Assembly (NCBI GenBank): GCA_964058805.1
Contig: CAXKVV010001868.1
Location: forward strand, 1-54,771
Direction: 5' to 3'
DNA from: Schoenoplectus triqueter
Taxonomy: Eukaryota; Streptophyta; Magnoliopsida; Poales; Cyperaceae
Length of the DNA stretch: 54,771 nucleotides
Below, in pieces: positions 12,601 through 21,827 of the stretch; position 1 is the first letter of the stretch, and every line of letters begins with the position of its first letter. The notes beneath the pieces are model-generated. The model was not told where the DNA came from. It did no database searches and saw only the letters and a list, made by a program, of their open reading frames with translations. Both the position numbers and the translations under genes were made by a program.

Positions 12601-15600
12601 GGCGGGCAGTTGTTCCGCGATTAAAGAATCAAGATCGCACCTTTTCCATCTGTTACTTCTGAGGAAAGAGAAGAGAAACCCTGCTGGAATCCCTCTCTCG
12701 CTACTCTGTTTAGCCTCATTCTTGATTTCTTTCTCTGTTTGTCCTTTCCACTCTCTTTGATCAATCCGACAGCTATAACCAAGAAAACAATCCCTTTCCA
12801 TCTCTCTACAAAAATCGAAGAACACTTCAGTGATTCACAACATTTTAGTGAGTCGCCTCTCCACCTCGCAACAGTAACAAAAAGAGAAGTCGCGAGATTA
12901 TCTTTCTGTTTTTCTTGCCATTTATGGCTTCTCTTGATTCTACATCTACTTTCAATCCCTCTCTACCAACTTCCACCACTTCTGTTGTGCACATCTCTAT
13001 TCCAGTATCTACGAAACTTGATCGTGATAATTTTCTTACCTGGCGATCACAAGTTGAGCCGATCATTGATGGATATGGCCTTACCAGTCATGTCGATCCT
13101 ATGCACACACCTCCTCCTCGTCAACTCACATCTGGATCTCAGTCGACTCCTAATCCAGCCTTCACTTCATGGCATATGCAAGATCGACTACTTCTTGGCT
13201 GGCTCCGCTCCACCATTTCCGCACCTGTGCTGTCGCAACATGTCCAGTGTCAAACAGCGAGCTCGTTGTGGACTGCTCTACAACGTGTCTATTCAGCGAT
13301 CTCATCTGCCAAGATTATGGAGTTGCGTCGCCTTCTTCAAACCACCACCCGAGGAGGACAAAGCTGCAACGACTACTTCGAACGGATGCGATCCATTGCA
13401 GATCAACTTGCTGCTGTGGGCGAAATTGTTACTGATTCTGATCTTACTCGGTATGTGCTGAACGGATTAGGATCCGACTTCAATTCCTTTGTCGTTGCCA
13501 TCACCACCCGCTCTACCCTGCCCTCCATTGAGGAACTTCATGGGTTTCTACTTTCTCACGAAGCATTACTCAACTCGCAACATCAGTCGCAATCTTCAGT
13601 TGAGTCGGTTGCATTCTATGCCTCGGGTCGTGGGCGCGGCAGATATTCAAGAAGTCGAGGCAGGGGTTCTGTCATGGCTTCTCCTTTATTACCCACTCCA
13701 ATTCAAGGCCGAACTGGATCATATTCTTCTCCTTTATTACCTACTCCAAGTCGAGGCAGAGGTTCCTATTCTTCTTACAATTCTGGCCAGAAATTTCCAT
13801 CTCACGGCAGGGGCTCATTCCCCTTTCCACCATCAGGAGACAAATCTATATGTCAAGTGTGCAAGAAAAGGGGTCATGAGGCACTTGACTGTTGGCATCG
13901 GTTTGACAGTGCTATGTATCCCTCTCCTCCTCAAGCGTTCTTCAACTCTACAATCTCTACTCCAAATGAAGGATGGTTTCTTGATTCCGGTGCCTCTCAT
14001 CATGTCACCGCTGACTTGAATAATCTCACCTCTTTCCGTGCCTATGATGGTCAAGATCGTCTTCAAGTTGGTAATGGCTCTCACCTTATCATTCAAAATC
14101 AAGGCCATTGTTCTCTTTCTTCTCCACATGGTTCTTTAGATTTGAATGGTGTCCTACATGTACCACATATTACCAAGAACCTTATTAGCATATCCAAATT
14201 GACCAAAGATAATGATGTTATCTTAGAATTTCATCCCTTGTTTTGTATTGTGAAGGACCGCCACACGAAACAACCTCTCTTTCGAGCTCTCCAAACTAAT
14301 GGTCTTTATCACCTTACTTCTTCACCTCAAGCTTTGGTTGGAAACCGTGTATCTTCCTTTATATGGCATAAGAGGTTGGGGCATGCCTCTCCTTCAACCA
14401 CGCAATTCATAATAAAGTCTCATGGTCTACCTACTACTTCTAATAAATTAGACCTTTGTGGTGATTGTTGTAAAGCAAAGGCGCATGTTTTACCTTTTCA
14501 TTCTTCGCTTTCTATTGCTACCTCTCCTTTACATGTGGTACATTCGGACTTGTGGGGGCCATCCCCAATTGTTTCTAAGAATGGGTTTCGCTATTATGTG
14601 CATTTTGTGGATGAATTTTCTAAGTTTTCTTGGATTTATTTTCTTCGTACCAAAGATGAACTTGTTGATGTGTTCACTAAATTTAAATGCCAAGTTGAGA
14701 ATCTTTTCAGCTCTACTATTAAGATCCTACAAACGGATGGAGGTACGGAGTTCAAGCCACTTACACGACTTTTTCCACAAATCCTACACCAAGTATCTTG
14801 CCCCTACACCCCTCAACAAAATGGGGTTGCCGAGCGAAAACATCGACATATTGTGGAACTTAGTCTTGCCATTATTTCACATTCATCCATGCCCTTGGAT
14901 TATTGGGATCATGTGTTCCAAAGTGTGGTGTTCATCATCAACCGTCTCCCTCCTACCACTACTCCTCATATTTCTCCTTATACTCTTCTTTTTAACAAGA
15001 ACCCTGATTACACCTTCTTTCGCACGATTGGATGTCTTTACTATCCTTGGATTCGACCATACACCTCTCATAAACTTCAATTTCGATCCCTACCTTGTGT
15101 TTTCTTGGGATATTGCCAACATCAAAAAGGTTACAAGTGTCTTCATATCCCATCTAATAAGATTTATGTTAGCCGCAATGTTCGTTTTGATGAAACATCT
15201 TTTCCTTTTGCCTCTACAAAAACCTACCCACTACCTCCTTCCTTTCCTGAGTTCTTGGAACTCACTACTCTTCCTCTCCTATCTACTTCTTCATCTCCTT
15301 ATAACCGACATGATTCTACCAACTTGCAACCAGCTTTTGCATCTTCTGCACCTCCTCTGGACACCAATGTTACACCCCCAGCAGCTGAGGAACCTCCACT
15401 AAAAGTATACCAGAGGCGCTCCAAGCCCCCTATACCTCCAAAACTGCCAGCATCTAATACTCCTCGTTCTCTTCATCCCATGGTCACCCGCAGCCGAGCT
15501 CATGTATCTTCCCATCCCACTCTTCTTACCACAAAACATCCACTTCCATCACCTTCTCTTGCTGAACCAACTTCATTCACATCAGCCAATAAACAACCCG

Positions 15601-18600
15601 AATGACGTGAAGCCATGTCTCATGAATTGAGTGCTCTTGCCAAAAATGGAACTTGGATACTTGTTCCTTCCAAACCCGAGCAAAATGTCATTGGTTGCAA
15701 ATGGATTTACAAGATAAAACGTAAGGCTGATGGTTCTATTGAACGCTATAAAGCTCGTCTTGTGGCCAAAGGTTATAATCAAGAGGCGGGAATTGACTAC
15801 CATGAGACCTTTAGCCCGGTTGTCAAACCTACCACAATTCGTGTTGTTCTCTCTCTTGCCACTTCTCGCAATTGGTCTATTCGACAATTGGATGTCAATA
15901 ATGCTTTTCTTCATGGTGATCTTCAAGAACAAGTCTTTATGTCTCAACCACCTGGCTTCGTTGATCCAACACTTCCAACTCATGTGTGCCTTCTCAAAAA
16001 ATCGCTTTATGGTCTCAAACAAGCACCACGAGCATGGTTTCATAAATTAGCATCTGCTCTTTCCACTCTTGGTTTCAAAGCCTCTCAATCTGACTCTTCA
16101 CTTTTTATTCTTGCTACTTCATCCTCTCTTCTCTTGGTTTTGGTCTATGTTGATGACATCATCATCACGGGATCTAATGCCACTCTTGTCACCAACCTTA
16201 TCTCCTCTCTTGCTTCTCAATTCTCTCTCAAAGATCTTGGCCCTTTACACTTCTTTTTAGGGATCCAAGTTACCACTCAAGCTGATGGCATTCTTCTTTC
16301 CCAACCTCAATATCTTAGGGATCTTTTAATTCGAGCCAAAATGGATGGTGCTAAACCTTGTTCAACTCCGTTCTCTCCAGGTGATCCTCTTTCTAAATTT
16401 GATGGCTCTCCTATGGATGATCCTCATCTTTATCGAAGCATAGTTGGTGCACTCCAATATGCGACAATAACTCGACCCGATATTTCCTATGCGGTCAACA
16501 AAGCTTCACAATTCATGCATTCTCCTACTGATGCACATTGGAATGGAGTTAAACGTATTTTACGTTATCTCAAAGGCACACTCTCTCATGGACTACACAT
16601 TCGGGCTAGTTCTTCTTTTGACCTTCATGCATATTCAGATGCAGACTGGGCTGGTTGTCCTGATGATCGCCGTTCTACTTCCGGGTTTTGTGTTTTTCTT
16701 GGCACAAATCTGTTGTCCTGGGGTTCTAAGAAGCAAAACACGGTTTCCAAGTCAAGTACCGAAGCTGAATACCGGAGTATGGCTGGAGCATGTACTGAAC
16801 TTATATGGCTACAACAACTTCTTCACGAACTTCAAGTTCCTCTTGTCAAGAGTCCCATACTATGGTGTGATAATCTTGGATCCATCTTTCTAGCATCCAA
16901 TCCTGTTTTCCATGCCCGTACCAAACACATCGAAATTGACTATCATTTTATTCGAGAGCAGGTGGTCAACAAACGATTGGATGTGCGATTCATCTCCTCT
17001 AAAGATCAACTAGCTGATATTTTCACTAAATCTCTTTCCTCTACTAGATTTACCTTCCTACGCAACAAGCTGACCCTCTCACTTGTTCCTGGCTCAGCTT
17101 GAGGGGGGGTATTAGACTAATTATCAATATGTAATAAGTGTTAGTTAGAGGATAACAAACTTGGCTATTGTCTATATAAGCCAAGGCATTGTAATAGCAA
17201 GATACACAAGAAATACAAACTGTGATTCATCTCTCTTGTCTCTCTTTCTTCCTCTCTTACACTTGGAGTGATTGATGATTCAGAGTCCACAAAGAAAAAC
17301 TTTTCAGCACAATGCCTGTAATTCATTTCCTGTTTGTTTGTTACAAGCTAGTCTAAAAGACAAATACTCATAAAAACGCATCACATACAAAGTTACCATT
17401 GCGAAAATAAGGTTGTTTAGCAAACTTCTTCTCTGCGTGATAAGCTGCAAGTTCAACATCACTGACTTCAACCATGCCAGTATCAGCTACACCATCTAGT
17501 AGACTAGCTGAACATTTTCAAACATAAATTCAGTGTGAAGTATTATTTACATGGCATCATAAATTGTATGCATGTGTGCTGAATGTAGGACACATTATCA
17601 CGTGCACAAATTCTAACCGTTTTGGTCAATCAGGGCTTCAGTCCAAATTGTATGATCTGCTAAAAGAGCTGACTTGTATAGTCATTCCTCACTTTCAGGT
17701 CTAACAATTTAAGAATGACGAGAACTACAATATTTAATAGGCACTTCGGTATTTACACGTAGTGGTAAGTCGATGATATGCACAAAAGATACTGCACAGT
17801 ATGGTGATATAAGTTGAGAACAATTAGTACCAATTTTCTTCCAGCTGTTAGCAAACTGAGCACACTGAGGGCTCCAGTTTGAATAAACCTAATTTAACAA
17901 AAAAATAATAATAACAGTGACACTTCAGATGCAAAATTATCACATTTAGCATCGTCATGCTTTACATCAAGTATATCAAAACAATGAAGATAGGCACATA
18001 TTTTATGTATAAGAAACCTACTTGAACAAGCAGTGGCTTTTCTCTGTCAGTGCCTGACATGAGTTCCTCACGTCTGAGTACATTGAAAGCATCTATGCTT
18101 GAATCTACATACAATCATACCATTAAGTTCCATTTTCATTAATAAAATAGTTCAAAAACTAGGAAGTCTGCAAACAACATCCATTTCTTGGATAACATTG
18201 CAGTCTACATACATGGTTATGCAAGTAATGCCCAGATACTAATGGAATAGTAAAATTATTTGAAGAATGATCCAATACAAATTGGATCTCTGTCCTGTCA
18301 ATTGATATAAATAGATTGCACATAAAATAAGTTTTCTCTATCTCCATTAAATTTAAGAATAGGAAAGATCACTTTCATATAATAGCAGTGGATTCATAGA
18401 GCCACACAAGCATTGCAAACGTGCAAAAAGGAAAAAAAATATCACACTCAAGATGGTTATACCAAACTCCAACCAAGAGTTATTATTTTTTTTTTCCGAA
18501 CTTGAAACCTTATTTGATTCCTTTTGTAAGGCCAAGAAGACCTTGCAATTAGACTGGTTTTATGTAATTTTACCAGAAAGAAATATAACAGAATGCTCAA

Positions 18601-19433
18601 ATGGTCTAAGCTTTTACCAATTTGCCATGCCCAGATCCACCCCTACACAAAAATTAATCTGGGCTATGGTGCTATGCATAGTAGGGATCACCTTCGTGCT
18701 ATGAATCTGTTCTTCATTTTCAAAGTCTAAATGATCAATTCTAACCGCTCAAAATGTTTTTCATATAAATATTAGTTATAGACCAATTTCATATTTTTTT
18801 AAGAATTTGTTTAGCTTGTTTTAGATAATAAGAAAATCACTACTTTTGGGTGGCTCATATTAACTAAATCAAGTGATTTTCTAACTAGATGTTCATACGG
18901 AAATAATTTTGAGCGGTTCAAATTGACCATCTAGACCTTGAAAACGAAGAACCGATCCATAAAGCGATCTGTGCAATGCATGACACCGTAACCCAACTAT
19001 CTCTCTATATATATACATACATATATATATATAGAGTGAGGCTATGGTGCTTCGCGAAGCACAAAACCTCTCATGCTTCGCTTTCATATCTCGAATTTGA
19101 AAGTTCAAACGGTCGATCCAAACCGTTGAACATGATCTTCATATTGAACTATCTTTGGAGATCAAAATTTATATTTTTTTGAAATTTTTTGCTATTTTTT
19201 AGATGGGTACAAAATCGCTAGTTTTGGATGGTGCAGAAATCGTTAGATCAGCAAATTTTGTACTCATTTAAAAAATAGTAAATTTTTTTAAAAATATATA
19301 AAATTTGATCTCCAACGATATTCCAATATGAATATGATGTTCAATAGATTTTATTAACCGTTTGAATTTTTAAATTCGAGATACGGATGCGAAGCACGGG
19401 AGATTTTGTGCTTCGCGAAGCAACATAACCTCA

Positions 19434-19472
<39 letters not shown>

Positions 19473-20776
19473 TAATAAAAGTAAGAAAAACATAAGTGCA
19501 GTTATATAAATTGAAGATTACCATATGAGGACAGATTAAGTAATGGAAGCTGAACTTTTGTGTAATCCTCCTCATTTTGATATTGTTCTTTGATTGACAG
19601 AAGAACATCCTACATAACACCAATAAGTAAAATGTAAGAATTATGCATCATCCTATTGACCTTATCGTATATGGGAATTAGGTAAAGAAATCAAGCACAC
19701 CTGTTGCTCATCAAGACCAAAAAGATCATAGTATTTCTTCAAGATAGGATTAGACAACAACTCAAATGCGTAGCGTATCTGAAGTACAAAATAAAAAGCA
19801 AAGCGTTGACTCAAAATAATGTCAATCACAAACCAAGGATAGATAATCTAGCCACAGTCGTGCATACGAAAAATTTGAACAATTAATATATATATATATA
19901 GAAAGAGAGAATTAGGCTATGATGTTTTGCAAAGTACAAGAGTGTTATGTGCTTTGCGCTCCATTATTAATTTTAAGTCAGAAATGATCGATCCAAACCG
20001 CTCAATCTAATCTCCATATCCAAATCTATTAGTAAACCAAATTTTATATTTTTTGCAATTCATTTGCTATTTTTTTGGATAGGGGGGAAATCGTCATTTT
20101 TGAATGAACCAGAATTCTCAGATCAAGTCATTTTTCTCCTCACCAGAAAAAATAGCAAAAAAAATTAAAACAAATATAAATTTTGGTTTACTAATAGATT
20201 TTTTTATTGGAAAGATGAAAGTCAAGGTCTCAAATTTCATAATTATTCATAAGGACCCCCCATCTGAGTTTCGAACCCACGACCTCCCACACAGAGGGTG
20301 TGGGTGGTCATTTCTGACTTAAAATTAAGAATAGAGCGCAAAGCACACGGCGCCTATGTGTTTTGCAAAGCACCATAGTCGGACTCTATATATATATAGA
20401 GTTTGTCTAACATACTTCCATTAGCATTTCAACTCAAAATACTAACAAGTCAAATTTTAATTTAAGTAACTCAATAAAATCTTTATATGATAATCTTATA
20501 GTATACTAATTTTCATCATGTTTGGAATTAGTTTATTATGCTTATTGATTTTTAGAAAGTAAGCTTTTTTGACATACAATTTTTATTATTTTAGGGCTAT
20601 CTTTTAAAAATTATTAAGTATGGTAAACTAATTCCAAACATGATAAAAATTAATATTCTACAAGATTATGATATAAAGATTTTATTGAGATACTTAAATT
20701 GAAATTATGAACATGAAAAATTAAAAGTTGATTTGTTAGCGTTTCGGTTGAAATGCTAACAGAAGCATATTAGACA

Positions 20777-20830
<54 letters not shown>

Positions 20831-21827
20831 AAAATGCCTTTATACTTTATGAGTAAGAGAGCCAAACAAAAGTAAATTAGATTAAAAAAAAGTCAGATGG
20901 TTTATGTTTTCATAGTTTCATCATCTTTTTTCATCTTATCATATAAGATACAACAACAAAGCCTTTAATCCCAAATAAATTGGATAGGCTATCTTATCAT
21001 ATAAGATGCTTTAACAAATATTTAGAGGAACATTGTATCTCACCTTGATAAACTCAACAGTTGTTGGCTGACCTGAATCAGATAGCCTAATTTAAAAAAA
21101 AAATAATAATAATGTGTTATTTACGGCGTGATATAATGGAATTTTACATCGTTCAAGCCAGAACCTCAACACATTTTCATGATGCAAGTATGGTTATATC
21201 ATGTCACATGATACTGAGAGTAAAACACCAAAAAGATTAAAAAAATCATAAATTCAAGCCTTTATCATAATAGTCCTATCATGCATAATCTAGATATTTA
21301 TAATTGGAACGCTGGCAAGATCATACTGGTACCTAACAGATTTGGGTGTTCTTACTTTTTATGTTATTCCTAAGTTATTTGCGACACTACATATCAATAG
21401 AGCCCTAAAAAAAATCTCCAATTAAGAAACTAGACAGCAAAAGAGAACAAAATAACAGTAAAAGGATCCTGCGACAAGAAGCACAAAAAAATGAGAATGA
21501 AATGACAACAGAAGCGCAATGTAAGGATAAATCGTATTACAGGCCCGAAAAAAAAAGAATCAAGTACCATTTTTGTGAAAACTCTTCGTACGCTCTTGTG
21601 ACTTTTTCGACAGAAGCGGATCTCGCCAATTTCAGCACTGCATTTAAACGAAAAATAAAGAATCAAGCGAGAATAAAATAAAGGACGATAAATTAAATTC
21701 TAGGAGAGAGGGAAAAACCATCATAGTGGGTAGGAGGGAAGGATGAAGGAAGAACGACGAGCTGGAAGAAGAAGCCAGTAGCGAAGAGGAGGATGGGTAA
21801 CCAGTACTTTTTCAAAAACGGTGGCAT
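6666..21827 (-). CDS. DnaJ-like/thioredoxin-like ER membrane protein (DNAJC16-like)
   Basis: Probable co-chaperone-like membrane protein of the secretory pathway; the architecture resembles DNAJC16. Twenty exons, all in frame (2148 nt, 715 aa): 21719-21827, 21568-21637, 21044-21086, 19701-19778, 19522-19609, 18022-18104, 17831-17888, 17397-17495, 11791-11848, 11377-11473, 11227-11262, 10623-10759, 10135-10205, 9982-10035, 9185-9327, 8678-8914, 7572-7808, 7290-7349, 6951-7193, 6666-6812. Residues 8-30 form a hydrophobic signal anchor. Residues 34-100 resemble a J-domain (THYDVLKLA... AYEEF... YYDLFGLDE), but the HPD motif is absent where QKWLSDSGQP is read. A thioredoxin-like fold follows at about 155-275, with WSPQC (162-166) instead of CxxC. 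A second hydrophobic helix lies at about 636-653 with a basic and acidic tail. Introns 3, 5 and 8 carry transposons. Substrate and partner are unknown. Confidence 0.92.
8390..8601 (-). mobile_element. possible Helitron 5' fragment in DnaJ-like intron 16
   Basis: Read on the minus strand from 8601, the sequence begins A|TC and soon reads TACTATATTATAAAGAG, like the 5' ends of the Helitron-like elements at 22444 and 54630. No convincing CTAG end with a hairpin was found nearby, so the 3' limit is arbitrary. Confidence 0.3.
9001..9018. repeat. (TG)n microsatellite
   Basis: Nine consecutive TG units in intron 15 of the DnaJ-like gene. Confidence 0.9.
11923..11927. repeat. target-site duplication CTTGG, left copy
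   Basis: The same five bases directly follow the 3' LTR at 17262-17266. Five bp is the usual Copia duplication length. Confidence 0.9.
11928..12079 (+). repeat. 5' LTR (152 bp, TA...CA ends)
   Basis: Starts TATTAGACTAATT and ends CTCTCTTACA, immediately before the primer-binding site. It is the same as 17110-17261 base by base as read. A TATA-like TATATAAG at 11991-11998 probably marks the promoter. The ends are TA...CA rather than the usual TG...CA. Confidence 0.95.
12080..12091 (+). other. minus-strand primer-binding site (initiator tRNA-Met)
   Basis: TGGTATCAGAGC directly abuts the 5' LTR. This matches the 3' end complement of plant initiator methionine tRNA, the standard Copia primer. 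Confidence 0.95.
12118..12139. repeat. (CT)n microsatellite in Copia leader
   Basis: About eleven CT units lie between the primer-binding site and the GC-rich leader block. Confidence 0.85.
12178..12598. other. GC-rich leader block, candidate captured host sequence
   Basis: This part of the Copia leader is far richer in G+C than the rest of the element. On the minus strand about 12178-12370 reads as a charged peptide (KKLLKQERLAARKTEKK..., then REWDEKVDSLTPEEKAKLIE), which resembles the N-terminal region of plant tRNA m1G9 methyltransferase TRM10. It would be an antisense fragment. A plus-strand frame over about 12420-12590 also reads like protein (IERPKKIPKIRSASPSPVAK) and stops at 12588-12590. 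Neither has a complete gene. Capture is inferred, not proven; the block could be native to the family. Confidence 0.45.
12924..17102 (+). pseudogene. Copia gag-pol polyprotein, interrupted by one in-frame TGA
   Basis: One frame runs from ATG 12924 to the TGA at 17100-17102, interrupted only by a TGA at 15603-15605 (codon 894), where related elements normally have Trp. The part before the stop (893 codons) holds Gag, with the zinc knuckle CQVCKKRGHEALDC at residues 310-323, protease (DSGA at about 354) and integrase (GAG-pre-integrase WHKRLGHAS; catalytic Asp near 542 in HSDLWG and near 605 in QTDGGTEF; the third acidic residue in NGVAERKHR). The part after it (15615 on) holds reverse transcriptase with YVDD at about 1075, and RNase H ending near KHIEIDYHFI. 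No frameshift was seen. The element is probably non-autonomous unless the stop is read through. Confidence 0.93.
17101..17109 (+). other. polypurine tract
   Basis: GAGGGGGGG immediately before the 3' LTR primes plus-strand DNA. It overlaps the last bases of the pol stop codon. Confidence 0.9.
17110..17261 (+). repeat. 3' LTR (152 bp)
   Basis: Identical to the 5' LTR as read. It is followed by the right target copy CTTGG at 17262-17266. Confidence 0.95.
19033..19437. mobile_element. foldback MITE in DnaJ-like intron 5
   Basis: The left end reads AGAGTGAGGCTATGGTGCTT and the right end is its inverted counterpart (AAGCAACATAACCTCACTCT). Both arms contain the palindrome GCTTCGCGAAGC and a drifted AAACGGT / ACCGTTT segment, and they pair through AAATTTGATCTCC-like sequence. 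It is flanked by long TATATA runs, suggesting a TA-rich target. There is no coding capacity. Confidence 0.8.
19901..20387. mobile_element. foldback MITE in DnaJ-like intron 3, with inserted SINE-like piece
   Basis: The left arm (GGCTATGATGTTTTGCAAAG, then TTTGCGCTCCAT, ATTTTAAGTCAGAAATGA) and right arm (ending TTTTGCAAAGCACCATAGTC) are inverted copies related to the MITE at 19033. It is flanked by TATATA runs. The right arm carries about 80 bp not matched in the left arm; see 20222-20303. Confidence 0.75.
20222..20303 (-). repeat. tRNA-derived (SINE-like) fragment with B box
   Basis: On the minus strand the sequence reads CCACCCACACCCTCTGTGTG then GGAGGTCGTGGGTTCGAAACTC. GGTTCGAAACTC resembles the RNA polymerase III B box (at about 20266-20280), and the preceding words are typical of plant tRNA-derived SINEs. 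No good A box is present. It breaks the symmetry of the host MITE, so it arrived later or replaced part of one arm. Confidence 0.4.
20401..20779. mobile_element. foldback MITE (GTTTGTCTAA ends) in DnaJ-like intron 3
   Basis: The left end reads GTTTGTCTAACATACTTCC and the right end, inverted, reads GTTTGTCTAATATGCTTCTG. The arms continue with TTAGCATTTCAAC and later ACTAATTCCAAACATGAT-type pairing around a central loop near 20550. It sits between TATATA runs and is unrelated in its ends to the two neighbouring MITEs. Confidence 0.8.
20780..20826. repeat. (AT)n microsatellite
   Basis: A long uninterrupted TA run directly after the MITE at 20401-20779. Confidence 0.9.
20950..20990 (-). mobile_element. 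41-bp LINE 3' scrap with 17-bp target duplication
   Basis: The 41 bases match the extreme 3' end of the LINE at 50883 (ACAACAACAA tail, then CCTTTAATCCCAAATAAATT and TAGGCT). They are flanked on both sides by the identical 17-mer ATCTTATCATATAAGAT (20933-20949 and 20991-21007). This is the mark of target-primed reverse transcription that stopped after about 40 nt. It lies in intron 3 of the DnaJ-like gene. Confidence 0.88.

Larger units (their letters stand above)
11928..17261 (+). mobile_element. Ty1/Copia LTR retrotransposon, near-intact, in intron 8 of the DnaJ-like gene
   Basis: A 5334-bp element with two 152-bp LTRs (11928-12079 and 17110-17261) that I read as identical. It is flanked by the 5-bp duplication CTTGG (11923-11927 and 17262-17266). 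The order is LTR, primer-binding site, leader, gag-protease-integrase-RT-RNase H, purine tract, LTR. Integrase before RT places it in Copia (Pseudoviridae). It is antisense to the host gene. Removing the element and one target copy leaves an intron of about 209 bp, normal for this gene. Identical LTRs indicate a recent insertion, although 152 bp gives coarse dating. Confidence 0.97.

Noticed and set aside
13489..15402. Long alternative frames overlapping Copia gag-pol on the plus strand
   Set aside because: They are shadows of the real frame; no Copia motifs are read in them.
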